This document shows positions 1 through 8,338 of a stretch of DNA of 64,000 nt, piece after piece. The stretch lies in assembly GCF_025567045.1 (NCBI RefSeq), contig NZ_JAOQJK010000008.1, forward strand, positions 62,001-126,000, in the 5' to 3' direction. The position numbers were made by a program, and so were the translations under genes. How positions within the stretch are numbered: the first letter of the stretch is position 1; each line of letters begins with the position of its first letter. This DNA is from Barnesiella propionica. GTDB taxonomy: Bacteria; Bacteroidota; Bacteroidia; Bacteroidales; Barnesiellaceae. Below the pieces are notes generated by a model, which searched no databases, was not told where the DNA came from, and saw nothing but the letters and a program-made list of their open reading frames with translations.

Positions 1-1
1 C

Positions 2-445
2 TTTAACCTGGATCGGGCTGCTTGCTGGAAATTGGGTATAGAAGTTCGTTATAACTATGTTTCCTGGTTAGAAATAAATGCTAAAGTTGATTTCCGGAGC
101 TGGGATAACAATGAAGTTCTTTATACTCCTAAGTGGGAAGGTGCTTTGGATGTTAAACTTCATCCTGTAAAACCTCTTACGCTTTATGCCGGATATAATA
201 TGGCAACCGGAAGGAAATATATTTGGAAAGAACTTAACCCGCTGGATTCTCAGAATGCTCAGGAAGTAATGCGTGGAACATTGAAAAATATTCATAATGT
301 AAAGGTGGGTGCATCGTATACTTTCGGGAATGATGTGACATTATTCGCACAGGTTGATAATCTGCTTAACCGTCGTTATGAATATTATTATGGTATGCCG
401 GCGCAAAGATTGAATTTTATGGCCGGATTTGCCGTGAATTTTTAA
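2..445 (+). CDS. TonB-dependent receptor, C-terminal end (partial)
   Basis: The reading frame is open from base 2 and ends at the TAA at 443-445, so the gene begins left of the window. About 147 residues are visible. They alternate short polar turns with amphipathic strands (KWEGALDVKLHPVKPLTLYA, VKVGASYTFGNDVTLFAQVD), include the outer-membrane motif VDNLLNRRYEYYYG, and end in a terminal Phe (AGFAVNF), the usual BAM-recognised last strand. This is the end of a 22-strand outer-membrane barrel of the TonB-dependent receptor type. The substrate cannot be told because plug and extracellular loops are missing. No SusD-like partner follows; the next gene is topA. An outer-membrane barrel of another class is possible but less likely. 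Confidence 0.8.
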   Translation, partial: FNLDRAACWKLGIEVRYNYVSWLEINAKVDFRSWDNNEVLYTPKWEGALDVKLHPVKPLTLYAGYNMATGRKYIWKELNPLDSQNAQEVMRGTLKNIHNVKVGASYTFGNDVTLFAQVDNLLNRRYEYYYGMPAQRLNFMAGFAVNF

Positions 446-491
446 GAACATTTTTTCAGGGAAGATTGTTACGATCTTGAACGCAGATACT

Positions 492-580
492 CCTGTTGGA
501 ATAAAGACGGTATGAATGGGGCATGAATTAGAAATAATAATAAAAATGCTCAAAATATGCTGTATTCCAACAGGTTTTTT
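492..580 (+). terminator. Long-loop inverted repeat followed by T-run
   Basis: A perfect 12-bp inverted repeat (CCTGTTGGAATA at 492-503, TATTCCAACAGG at 563-574) encloses 59 nt and is followed directly by a T-run at 575-580. It lies downstream of the TonB receptor and just before the topA promoter element. It could be the receptor's terminator with an unusually large loop. The loop is far longer than in the other terminators of this window, so this is uncertain. Confidence 0.4.
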
Positions 581-581
581 C

Positions 582-589
582 TAATTTTG
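582..589 (+). promoter_or_regulatory. Probable topA promoter (-7 element)
   Basis: TAATTTTG fits the Bacteroidota -7 consensus TAnnTTTG and lies 37 bp before the topA ATG. No clear -33 TTTG is seen at the expected distance; that position lies within the upstream inverted repeat. Confidence 0.45.
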
Positions 590-626
590 CGCCAAAATTG
601 CGAAGAATAAATATTTAATCGCGCTT

Positions 627-2972
627 ATGCATAAGAATTTAGTAATTGTAGAATCCCCGGCCAAAGCGAAAACTATTGAAAAATTTCTTGGGAAAGATTA
701 TAAAGTTTTGTCCAGCTACGGCCATATCAGAGATTTGAAGAAAAAAGACTTCAGTATCGATATAGAAAATAATTATACTCCCATCTATGAAATACCTGCG
801 GATAAAAAGAAGCTTGTCGAAACGTTAAAAGAAGAAGCCGGAAAGGCCGATATGGTATGGCTGGCTTCCGATGAGGACCGTGAGGGAGAAGCCATAGCCT
901 GGCATTTGTATGAGGTTTTGGGACTTAAACCCGAAAAGACAAAACGTATCGTTTTTCATGAAATCACGAAGTCCGCTATTCTGCATGCGATCGAAAATCC
1001 CCGTGACATAGATATTCCCCGGGTAGATGCTCAGCAGGCAAGGCGTGTGCTCGACCGTATCGTAGGTTTCGAATTGTCCCCTGTGTTATGGAAAAAAGTA
1101 AAACCGGCACTTTCTGCCGGTCGTGTCCAGTCTGTAGCCGTACGTCTGATTGTAGAGCGGGAAAGAGAAATAGAGCGGTTTAAGACTGAAGCGTCTTACC
1201 GCGTTGTTGCTGTGTTCTTAGTTCCGGGTATTAACGGGACTCCGGTACAAATGAAAGCGGAATTGGGACGCCGTTTAAAAACCGAAGAAGAGGTAAGGGC
1301 TTTGCTTACAACATGTATGTCGGCTCATTTTACGATAGAAGATATACAGGTAAAACCGGCTAAAAAATCTCCGGCTCCCCCTTTCACTACGTCTACTTTA
1401 CAGCAGGAAGCCGCTCGTAAACTGGGATATTCCGTAGCGCAAACTATGATGGTGGCCCAGAAGTTATACGAGTCGGGATTTATCACTTATATGCGTACCG
1501 ACTCGGTGAATCTTTCCAGTTTGGCTATTGATACGACTAAAGATGAAATATTAAATACATTAGGAGGAAAATATCTTCATATACGTAATTACCATACTAA
1601 ATCCAAAGGTGCCCAGGAGGCCCATGAAGCTATACGTCCTACTTATATAGGTAATCATGAAATAGATGCTTCGGCTCAGGAACGCAGGTTGTATGAGCTG
1701 ATATGGAAGCGTACCATAGCTTCCCAGATGAGTGATGCTGAATTGGAAAAAACGACTGCTACCATATCTATTTCAGATAGTGACGACCATTTTGTAGCCG
1801 TGGGAGAAGTTCTTAAGTTCGATGGTTTTCTAAAAGTATATCTGGAATCCCAGGACGATGATACCGAAATGGAAGAAAATGAAAAGATGCTTCCTCCACT
1901 ACATATTAAGGATCGTCTTGAAATGAAAGAGATTACTGCTACGCAGAGATTTACCCAGCATCCGGCGAGATATACAGAGGCCAGTCTGGTACGCAAGCTG
2001 GAAGAATTGGGTATAGGGCGTCCTTCAACCTATGCTCCTACTATTTCTACCATACAGCAGCGCAGTTATGTGGAAAAAGGAGATAAAACCGGGACCGAAA
2101 GGAGATATAATGTCTTTACGCTGAAAAACGGGAATATACGGGAAGAGATAAAAACCGAAATAACCGGGAATGAAAAAGCGAAATTATTACCTACCGATAT
2201 AGGAATAGTAGTTAATGATTTCCTGACCGAATATTTTCCTGATATCCTCGATTATAATTTTACGGCGAATGTAGAACAAAAATTCGACGATATTGCAGAA
2301 GGTAAATCGGAGTGGCCGGAGGAGATAGACGGATTCTATAAAATATTTCATCCGGTAGTGGAGAATGCACTCTCTTTACGGTTAGAACATAAAGTCGGCG
2401 AGCGTGTGCTGGGTGCCGATCCTAAGACGGGACGTCCAGTATCGGTAAAGATAGGCCGTTTCGGTCCGTTGGTACAGATAGGAACTCCGGAGGATGAAGA
2501 AAAACCTTTGTTCGCTTCTTTGATGAAAGGGCAGTCTGTGAGTACCATAACGCTGGAAGAGGCCTTGAAATTATTTGACCTTCCCCGCACGTTGGGCGAT
2601 TTTGAAGAAAAAACGGTTTCGGTAGGGATAGGCCGTTTCGGTCCTTATATCAAGCATGATAATAAATATGTCTCTTTACCTAAGACTTTGACGCCTCAAA
2701 GTGTGACTCTGGAAAAAGCGGTAGAGCTGATACAGAATAAAAGGACAGAAGAAAGCCAGCGTCTAATAAAAAGTTTTCCTGAAGATGCGGAACTGGAGTT
2801 ATTGAACGGCCGTTATGGCGCATATATCTCTTATAAAAAGAAAAATTATAAGATTCCTAAAGCAACCGATGCAGCTTCTCTTACCTATGAAGAATGTATG
2901 AAAATAATCAATGATGCTCCGGACAAGTCTTCTGCAAAGAAAAGGGCGGTTCGTAAAACAACTAAGAAGTAA
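627..2972 (+). CDS. topA: DNA topoisomerase I
   Basis: Type IA topoisomerase that relaxes negative supercoils by cutting and rejoining one strand. Toprim domain at about residues 3-125 with the acidic metal site SDEDREGE (81-88); catalytic Tyr288 in the motif FITYMRTDSVNLS; GRVQSVAVRL (165-174) belongs to the central domain. The 781-residue length and the start MHKNLVIVESPAKAKT are typical of the Bacteroidota enzyme. The C-terminal third lacks CxxC zinc ribbons (only two cysteines are near-terminal or isolated) and instead has repeats around GRFGPLVQIG, GRFGPYIKHD and GRYGAYISYK, the Toprim C-terminal repeat type, then a Lys/Arg-rich end. It is a single-gene unit closed by a strong terminator. 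Confidence 0.97.
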   Translation: MHKNLVIVESPAKAKTIEKFLGKDYKVLSSYGHIRDLKKKDFSIDIENNYTPIYEIPADKKKLVETLKEEAGKADMVWLASDEDREGEAIAWHLYEVLGLKPEKTKRIVFHEITKSAILHAIENPRDIDIPRVDAQQARRVLDRIVGFELSPVLWKKVKPALSAGRVQSVAVRLIVEREREIERFKTEASYRVVAVFLVPGINGTPVQMKAELGRRLKTEEEVRALLTTCMSAHFTIEDIQVKPAKKSPAPPFTTSTLQQEAARKLGYSVAQTMMVAQKLYESGFITYMRTDSVNLSSLAIDTTKDEILNTLGGKYLHIRNYHTKSKGAQEAHEAIRPTYIGNHEIDASAQERRLYELIWKRTIASQMSDAELEKTTATISISDSDDHFVAVGEVLKFDGFLKVYLESQDDDTEMEENEKMLPPLHIKDRLEMKEITATQRFTQHPARYTEASLVRKLEELGIGRPSTYAPTISTIQQRSYVEKGDKTGTERRYNVFTLKNGNIREEIKTEITGNEKAKLLPTDIGIVVNDFLTEYFPDILDYNFTANVEQKFDDIAEGKSEWPEEIDGFYKIFHPVVENALSLRLEHKVGERVLGADPKTGRPVSVKIGRFGPLVQIGTPEDEEKPLFASLMKGQSVSTITLEEALKLFDLPRTLGDFEEKTVSVGIGRFGPYIKHDNKYVSLPKTLTPQSVTLEKAVELIQNKRTEESQRLIKSFPEDAELELLNGRYGAYISYKKKNYKIPKATDAASLTYEECMKIINDAPDKSSAKKRAVRKTTKK

Positions 2973-2987
2973 ACAGATAAAGATAAA

Positions 2988-3022
2988 TACAGAACGGGAC
3001 TTCAAGTCCCGTTCTGTATTTT
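2988..3022 (+). terminator. topA terminator
   Basis: Perfect 31-bp palindrome centred on 3003 (arms containing AGAACGGGAC / GTCCCGTTCT) followed by TTTTAT, 15 bp after the topA stop codon. Confidence 0.85.
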
Positions 3023-3070
3023 ATATCCTGTTGTTGTTTACATGAAAGCGTGCGAATGGCGATAAATATG

Positions 3071-3078
3071 TATATTTG
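3071..3078 (+). promoter_or_regulatory. Possible promoter of the WYL regulator
   Basis: TATATTTG matches TAnnTTTG and sits 22 bp before the ATG at 3101. No convincing -33 box is seen, and the leader would be very short. Confidence 0.4.
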
Positions 3079-3100
3079 TTGTATATGAAATAATAAAACT

Positions 3101-4003
3101 ATGGCAAAGAACTTGTTTTCACGGTACATATGGTTGATAGATGTATTAAGACGGAACGGCAGACTTACCCAACGGGAGATAAACGAGCGCTGGATGAGGA
3201 CCGATCTGTCCGAGGGAAAACCGTTCGCCAGGCGTACTTTCCATAATTACCGTCAGGCTATACAGGAATTGTTCGATGTGAATATCGAATGCGATGGCTC
3301 TACGTATGAATATTATATCGAAGATGACGAACAGTTGAATTCCGGCAGTTACAGAAACTGGTTGCTGAATACATTCGCCGTGACCAGTATGATAAGCGAC
3401 AGCCATAAACTACAAGCCCGTATAGTTCCTGAAAATATCCCCTCGGGACAAAAATACTTGTCGGTTATTATTGATGCCATGAGAGACGGTAAGGTGCTGA
3501 ATATGGATTACCAGTCTTTCTGGCGTGTTGTACCGCAAACTTTGGAAGTAGAACCGTATTTTGTAAAAGTATTCAGGCAGCGATGGTATGTGATCGGCAA
3601 GAATTCCTATGACGAAAAAGTGAAGATATATGCCTTGGACAGGATATGTTCGGTTTTCATTTCGGACAAGAATTTCACGATTCCGGAGGATTTTTCCCCG
3701 GAGACTTACTTTCAGGATAGTTTCGGTATTATCCAGGGAGAAGGAAAAACATACGATATTTTGCTTAAAGTGGAGGCCGAACAGGCCAAATATTTCAGGG
3801 TATTGCCTTTACACGACTCCCAGATAGAAACAGTTACGGGACCTGTTTATTCTATTTTTAAATACCATTTGAAGATAACATATGATTTGAAACAGGAAAT
3901 TTTATCGTTCGGAAAAACAGTGGAAGTCTTGGCTCCCGAGGAACTGAGATACGATATTTCCAATATATTGCGGCAGGCCTGTTCTTTATATGATAAAAAA
4001 TAG
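3101..4003 (+). CDS. WYL-domain transcriptional regulator
   Basis: Predicted DNA-binding regulator of 300 residues. The N-terminal ~80 residues look like a winged helix (LIDVLRRNGRLTQREINERW, then RRTFHNYRQAIQELFDVNIE). The centre carries a WYL sensor domain (about 125-210), with the signature RWYVIG...KVKIYALDRI. The C-terminal ~85 residues resemble the WCX extension that follows WYL in this family. WYL proteins bind nucleotides or nucleic acids and control stress, defence or metabolic genes; the ligand here is unknown. It is 83 bp upstream of the ECF sigma operon on the same strand, so it may be co-transcribed with or control that operon. No defence genes are next to it. Confidence 0.85.
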   Translation: MAKNLFSRYIWLIDVLRRNGRLTQREINERWMRTDLSEGKPFARRTFHNYRQAIQELFDVNIECDGSTYEYYIEDDEQLNSGSYRNWLLNTFAVTSMISDSHKLQARIVPENIPSGQKYLSVIIDAMRDGKVLNMDYQSFWRVVPQTLEVEPYFVKVFRQRWYVIGKNSYDEKVKIYALDRICSVFISDKNFTIPEDFSPETYFQDSFGIIQGEGKTYDILLKVEAEQAKYFRVLPLHDSQIETVTGPVYSIFKYHLKITYDLKQEILSFGKTVEVLAPEELRYDISNILRQACSLYDKK

Positions 4004-4086
4004 AGCATTTCCGGTTTATATAAAATTTATCATAAAAATTCGACTGTCTGCGATTCATATCGTATCATCATTAAAATACTTACTTT

Positions 4087-4644
4087 ATGGAGCAGGAGCG
4101 AATATGCCGACTTATAGAAAAATGCAGACAGGGCGATACCGTCGCTTTTGCATCTATTGTACGCGAATATCAGCCTTTAGTATATAGGTTGTCGTTCCGT
4201 TTGCTTTGTAACGAAGAGGAAGCCAGAGACATAACTCAGGATAGTTTTATAAAGATATGGCTGTCTTTGGCGGGTTATAACCCGAGATATAGACTCTCAA
4301 CCTGGATATATAGAATTACCTGTAATATTTGTTGTGACAGATTAAGAGTTCTGCAGCGCTCTCCTGAAAGGAGAAGCATATCGGAAGTAGAATCTTCCGG
4401 TTTGAACCTGGTTTCCGATACCGATCCGTACGTCGAAATGGATAACAGAGAACTGAAGGATTTGATTTTGAAACTTACCGAAGGGCTTTCGCCCAAACAA
4501 AAGATAGTATTTATATTGCGGGATATTGAAGAGTTGGATGTAGATGAAATAAAAGAAATAACGGGGCTTTCGCCCGAGAAAATAAAGAGTAATCTTTATC
4601 TGGCACGTAAAAATATAAGAGACAAATTAAAAAGCAGATTATGA
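4087..4644 (+). CDS. ECF-type RNA polymerase sigma factor
   Basis: Sigma-70 family factor of 185 residues with regions 2 and 4 only. Region 2 covers about 25-90: the -10 binding part CNEEEARDITQDSFIKIW is followed by YRLSTWIYRITCNICCD. Region 4 covers about 130-182: LSPKQKIVFILRDIEELDVD is followed by the recognition helix with IKSNLYLARKNIRDKL. The linker is about 40 residues. The stop overlaps the start of the next gene (ATGA at 4641-4644), so the two are translationally coupled, as expected for a sigma/anti-sigma pair. The target regulon is not known; no TonB receptor/FecR partner is adjacent, so this is not the iron-type arrangement. Confidence 0.93.
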   Translation: MEQERICRLIEKCRQGDTVAFASIVREYQPLVYRLSFRLLCNEEEARDITQDSFIKIWLSLAGYNPRYRLSTWIYRITCNICCDRLRVLQRSPERRSISEVESSGLNLVSDTDPYVEMDNRELKDLILKLTEGLSPKQKIVFILRDIEELDVDEIKEITGLSPEKIKSNLYLARKNIRDKLKSRL

Positions 4645-5081
4645 AACAGATGCAGAATACAGATTATGAATATCTGAAAAAAAGGATAAAGGACATGGAG
4701 CCCGCTGTAGAAAATCCTGAGGAATTAACCCGGTCCATTCTGGATAAGATCATGGAACTTTCTGTAAGAAAAAAAACAGATAAAAGATTATTATTCACAA
4801 CCTGGTTGTCTTCTGTGGCAGCAATATTCCTTTTATTTCTCTTGGGCCATGAGACTTTATCTGGAGATATGACCGGTAATGATACGACATCGGCCGGAAT
4901 GGTCGTAATACCGGAAGTGCATGATATTAGTGCCGGTATAGTCTCGGATATGGATTATTCTGAAAAGAGCGAGGTTTTTTTTTCTGTTGTAAAATCATGG
5001 CGGTCGGACCGTATAAAGAGAGAGAAACAAATCAATAAGATAAAAGATTTACTGGTATCGGGTTGCAATAACGGGTTTTAA
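4641..5081 (+). CDS. Probable anti-sigma factor (single-pass membrane protein)
   Basis: 146 residues, not recognisable as a named family. An N-terminal cytoplasmic, charged helical stretch of about 50 residues (YLKKRIKDMEPAVENPEELT) is followed by one membrane segment at about 53-68 (WLSSVAAIFLLFLLG) and a ~75-residue outer part ending in a basic stretch (DRIKREKQINKIKDLL). Size, topology and ATGA overlap with the upstream sigma factor suggest that the N-terminal part holds the sigma factor at the membrane. No ZAS zinc motif (HxxxCxxC) is present, so this would be a non-zinc type. Function is inferred from context only. Confidence 0.55.
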   Translation: MKQMQNTDYEYLKKRIKDMEPAVENPEELTRSILDKIMELSVRKKTDKRLLFTTWLSSVAAIFLLFLLGHETLSGDMTGNDTTSAGMVVIPEVHDISAGIVSDMDYSEKSEVFFSVVKSWRSDRIKREKQINKIKDLLVSGCNNGF

Positions 5082-5102
5082 TTAATAATAAAAAACGAAT
5101 GT

Positions 5103-6209
5103 ATGATGAAAAATAACAGTTTACTATATCTCTGGATTGTGTTGATGTTTATAACTTCTTGCAATACCAGATATTACAGGGCCGAGACCCAATTGAATAC
5201 AGAAGGTGAGGTACTGAGAAGTGTATATACTTTAGCCGATTCGGCATTTATGGCCGGGAATATGAAATGCAATCCTTTTTTATTTCGTATTGACTCCGGA
5301 TGGGCAATAACCCGTTACGATACTGTTTTTACTTATGATTTTTTCTCAGGAGAACAGAAGCTTAATGTCAGGGTAGCCCGGTCTTTTAATTCTGTAGAAG
5401 AAATGTACGAGAGTATAAAGCCGGTACAGGATACAGATGCACCCCTGGCAACTCCGGATGAATTGCTTACCTCTCGTTTCCGGTGGTTTTATACCTATTA
5501 TACGTTTACCAGCATATTTAGGGAAATTCCGGAGAAGGGACCGGTTCCTATTGGTAATTATATGAGTGAGAAAGAACAAAAATTATGGTTCCAGGGAGAT
5601 ATGAGTGGATATCGGGGAATGAATGGAATAGAACTGAATGAGGTGTTGGATGCTATCGGACAGAAGTTCTGGCAGTGGTATAGCCGTTCAATGTACGAGA
5701 TAAGTTTTGCTATAGTGGAGAATTGTGATGAGGGAAACAAAGACACACTCTTTTTTTCCCGCTTAGCAGCAGTAAAAGATACCGTATATATGATAAACAG
5801 ACCCAAAGAAGGAGAAAATAAAGAATTTACACCTGAGGATGTTTGCAGTATGTTGGATCGGTATTTTAAGACCCGTCACTTTTCTGTTTTGAAAAATGAA
5901 AATGTGAAACGATTTGAAACGTTGTTTCAGGAAAAAACCCGTTTTATATCTTTGTTTGATGTCGTTATACGGTATGAGTTGAAATTACCGGGCAATCCTC
6001 TTTCGGTAAATACGGCTCTTTATGACAAAGGAGCATGGGTGTGGAAAGTGGATGCATATCGCTTGCTTGCCGATGACTATACATTAAAGGCAGAATATAG
6101 GGTGGTAAATGTATGGGCTTTTGTTGCTACGTTTGTTCTTGTATCGTTTGCCGTTTACGGGTTGTTGAAGATATACGGAAACCGAAAACGTAAAACGAAG
6201 TCCTGCTAA
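5103..6209 (+). CDS. Hypothetical lipoprotein with C-terminal membrane segment
   Basis: 368 residues, family not recognised. It starts with a lipoprotein signal (hydrophobic run then FITSC, lipobox Cys at residue 20). The long middle part has no known motif but is rich in aromatic residues (RFRWFYTYYTFTSIFREIP; SGYRGMNGIELNEVLDAIGQ). It ends with a clear transmembrane helix (about 339-359, VWAFVATFVLVSFAVYGLL) and a basic tail. A protein with both a lipid anchor and a C-terminal helix would stay in the inner membrane with most of its mass in the periplasm. It follows the sigma/anti-sigma pair by 21 bp and probably shares its operon, so it may be the sensor or first target of that system. Confidence 0.6.
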   Translation: MMKNNSLLYLWIVLMFITSCNTRYYRAETQLNTEGEVLRSVYTLADSAFMAGNMKCNPFLFRIDSGWAITRYDTVFTYDFFSGEQKLNVRVARSFNSVEEMYESIKPVQDTDAPLATPDELLTSRFRWFYTYYTFTSIFREIPEKGPVPIGNYMSEKEQKLWFQGDMSGYRGMNGIELNEVLDAIGQKFWQWYSRSMYEISFAIVENCDEGNKDTLFFSRLAAVKDTVYMINRPKEGENKEFTPEDVCSMLDRYFKTRHFSVLKNENVKRFETLFQEKTRFISLFDVVIRYELKLPGNPLSVNTALYDKGAWVWKVDAYRLLADDYTLKAEYRVVNVWAFVATFVLVSFAVYGLLKIYGNRKRKTKSC

Positions 6210-6221
6210 AACAGGAAAAAT

Positions 6222-6254
6222 AAAAGAAGCCGCATTTTGCGGCTTCTTTTATTT
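6222..6254. terminator. Bidirectional terminator between lipoprotein gene and pckA
   Basis: 13-bp perfect stem (arms 6222-6234 and 6238-6250, AGAAGCCGCA/TGCGGCTTCT) with a 3-nt loop, A-rich on the left and T-rich on the right, between two convergent genes. Confidence 0.88.
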
Positions 6255-6271
6255 ATATGGGTAATCGGAAA

Positions 6272-7879
6272 TTACAATTGAGGACCGGCTGAAACTAATG
6301 CTTTGCCAGCTTCATTTCCTGTAAACTTAGCGAAGTTTTTGATGAAACGGTTAGCCAGGTCTTTAGCTTTTTCGTCCCATTCTCCGGCGTTTGCATATGT
6401 ATCGCGAGGATCGAGGATATTAGGATCAACACCCGGAAGAGCAGTAGGAACTACGAATGAGAAGTAAGGAATCGTCTTGGTCGGAGCCTTGTCGATAGAA
6501 CCGTCTAAGATAGCATCGATAATACCGCGTGTATCTTTAATAGAGATACGTTTTCCGCTTCCGTTCCATCCGGTATTTACCAGATATGCTTTCGCACCTG
6601 ATTTTTCCATTTTCTTTACCAGTTCTTCAGCATATTTGGTTGGGTGCAATGATAAGAATGCAGCACCGAAACAGGCCGAGAAAGTAGGAGTAGGTTCGGT
6701 AATTCCTCGTTCGGTTCCAGCCAGTTTAGCGGTAAAACCTGACAAGAAATAATATTTGGTTTGTTCTGCGTTCAGAATGGATACCGGAGGCAATACGCCG
6801 AATGCATCGGCAGACAAGAAGATAACTTGTTTTGCAGCCGGGCCTTTAGATACCGGTTTAACGATGTTGTCGATGTGATAGATAGGATAAGAAACGCGAG
6901 TGTTTTCTGTAACCGATTTGTCTTTGAAATCGATTTTACCGTTAGCATCTACAGTTACGTTCTCAAGAAGAGCGTCGCGTTTTATAGCATTGTAGATATC
7001 GGGTTCTGCTTCTTTGGACAAGTTGATAACTTTTGCATAGCAACCGCCTTCGAAATTGAATACGCCTTCATCATCCCAGCCATGTTCATCGTCACCAATG
7101 AGTAAACGTTTCGGGTCGGTAGACAAAGTTGTTTTTCCCGTACCGGAAAGGCCGAAGAAAATAGCTGTGTTCTGGCCGTTCATATCGGTGTTGGCGGAAC
7201 AGTGCATAGAAGCCATTCCTTGTAACGGAAGCAGATAATTCATGTAAGAGAACATACCTTTCTTCATTTCACCGCCATACCATGTATTCAGGATAACCTG
7301 GATTTTTTCGGTCAGGTTGAATACTACGGCGGTTTCAGAGTTCAGACCTAATTCTTTGTAGTTTTCAACTTTCGCTTTAGAAGCATTCATGATAACGAAG
7401 TCAGGTTCTCCGAAGTTAGCCAGTTCTTCAGCTGTAGGACGGATGAACATGTTTGTTACGAAATGAGCCTGCCATGCAACTTCCATAATAAAACGAAGTT
7501 TCAGACGAGAGTTAGGGTTGGCACCGCAAAAAGCATCAACAACAAACAATCTTTTATTTGAAAGTTCTTTAGTTGCCAGTTCTTTGACTGCTTTCCAGCA
7601 TTTTTCGTCAACAGGTTTGTTATCATTTTTGTATTCGTCTGAAGTCCACCATACCGTATTTTCGCTGGTAGCGTCTTTAACGAAGAATTTATCTTTAGGG
7701 GAACGACCCGTGTAAACGCCTGTCATAACGTTTACAGCGCCCAGTTCTGTTTCCTGACCTTTTTCAAAACCTACTAATCCGGGTTTTGTTTCTTCTGCGA
7801 ACAGTTGTTCGTAGGACGGATTGTGCACAATCTCAGTAGCACCAGTAATACCGTACTTGCTTAAATCTAATGTAGCCAT
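6272..7879 (-). CDS. pckA: Phosphoenolpyruvate carboxykinase (ATP)
   Basis: Interconverts oxaloacetate plus ATP and PEP plus CO2 plus ADP. In fermenting Bacteroidales it mainly runs in the CO2-fixing, ATP-forming direction on the way to succinate. The 535 residues fit the ATP-dependent family. Visible motifs are the kinase-1a P-loop [11 protein letters not shown] (243-253), [11 protein letters not shown] (201-211), the metal/kinase-2 region [18 protein letters not shown] (263-280) and [15 protein letters not shown] (PEPCK-specific). It stands alone on its strand, with a TAnnTTTG element about 70 bp upstream and a terminator shared with the convergent gene. Confidence 0.97.
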   Translation of the reverse strand: MATLDLSKYGITGATEIVHNPSYEQLFAEETKPGLVGFEKGQETELGAVNVMTGVYTGRSPKDKFFVKDATSENTVWWTSDEYKNDNKPVDEKCWKAVKELATKELSNKRLFVVDAFCGANPNSRLKLRFIMEVAWQAHFVTNMFIRPTAEELANFGEPDFVIMNASKAKVENYKELGLNSETAVVFNLTEKIQVILNTWYGGEMKKGMFSYMNYLLPLQGMASMHCSANTDMNGQNTAIFFGLSGTGKTTLSTDPKRLLIGDDEHGWDDEGVFNFEGGCYAKVINLSKEAEPDIYNAIKRDALLENVTVDANGKIDFKDKSVTENTRVSYPIYHIDNIVKPVSKGPAAKQVIFLSADAFGVLPPVSILNAEQTKYYFLSGFTAKLAGTERGITEPTPTFSACFGAAFLSLHPTKYAEELVKKMEKSGAKAYLVNTGWNGSGKRISIKDTRGIIDAILDGSIDKAPTKTIPYFSFVVPTALPGVDPNILDPRDTYANAGEWDEKAKDLANRFIKNFAKFTGNEAGKALVSAGPQL

Positions 7880-7947
7880 TTTGTTAATGATTAAATTGAC
7901 TGATTAATATTTATTCTCTCTAATTATCCTAATCTTGAAAACCGATG

Positions 7948-7955
7948 CAAAAATA
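7948..7955 (-). promoter_or_regulatory. Probable pckA promoter (-7 element)
   Basis: On the minus strand TATTTTTG fits TAnnTTTG, 69 bp upstream of the pckA ATG. No -33 TTTG at the right distance was found. Confidence 0.4.
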
Positions 7956-8284
7956 ATACAATTTCTGCAAGTAGGACTTTAATTAAAGAAATTTTTCAGT
8001 AATTATGTGTTGTTTTTTGTTAATGACCGCTTTAACACAAAATTTTTGTTTATAGATACATGGTTTAAAATATATTTTCTTTTTACCATTCTCGTTTAAG
8101 ATGATAATGACACATTCCTTGATAGTTATAGTGACGATAAACGAAAATAGAAATTAGTGTAAATATATGGTGTTGTTTATTCCATCGAAGGGGGAGAAAA
8201 TCGTTTTGTCTGTCATTTACTTTATATATCTGCTTTGAATGGAAATACCATTTTTATTATGAGAAATAAAACGAAAATAAGTCA

Positions 8285-8292
8285 TAATTTTG
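8285..8292 (+). promoter_or_regulatory. Probable promoter of the 8339 gene
   Basis: TAATTTTG fits TAnnTTTG, 46 bp before the ATG at 8339. The -33 region is only T-rich. Confidence 0.4.
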
Positions 8293-8338
8293 GCAGTTTG
8301 CAATAATACTATTAATTTTACATAATTAAATATTAATC

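Larger units (their letters stand above)
7880..8338. other. 459-bp divergent intergenic region
   Basis: A+T-rich stretch between divergent pckA and the 8339 gene. It holds one TAnnTTTG element for each direction (7948-7955 minus, 8285-8292 plus). No credible small ORF, RNA structure or repeat was recognised in the middle 300 bp. The length leaves room for regulatory sites, but none can be named from sequence alone. Confidence 0.6.
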
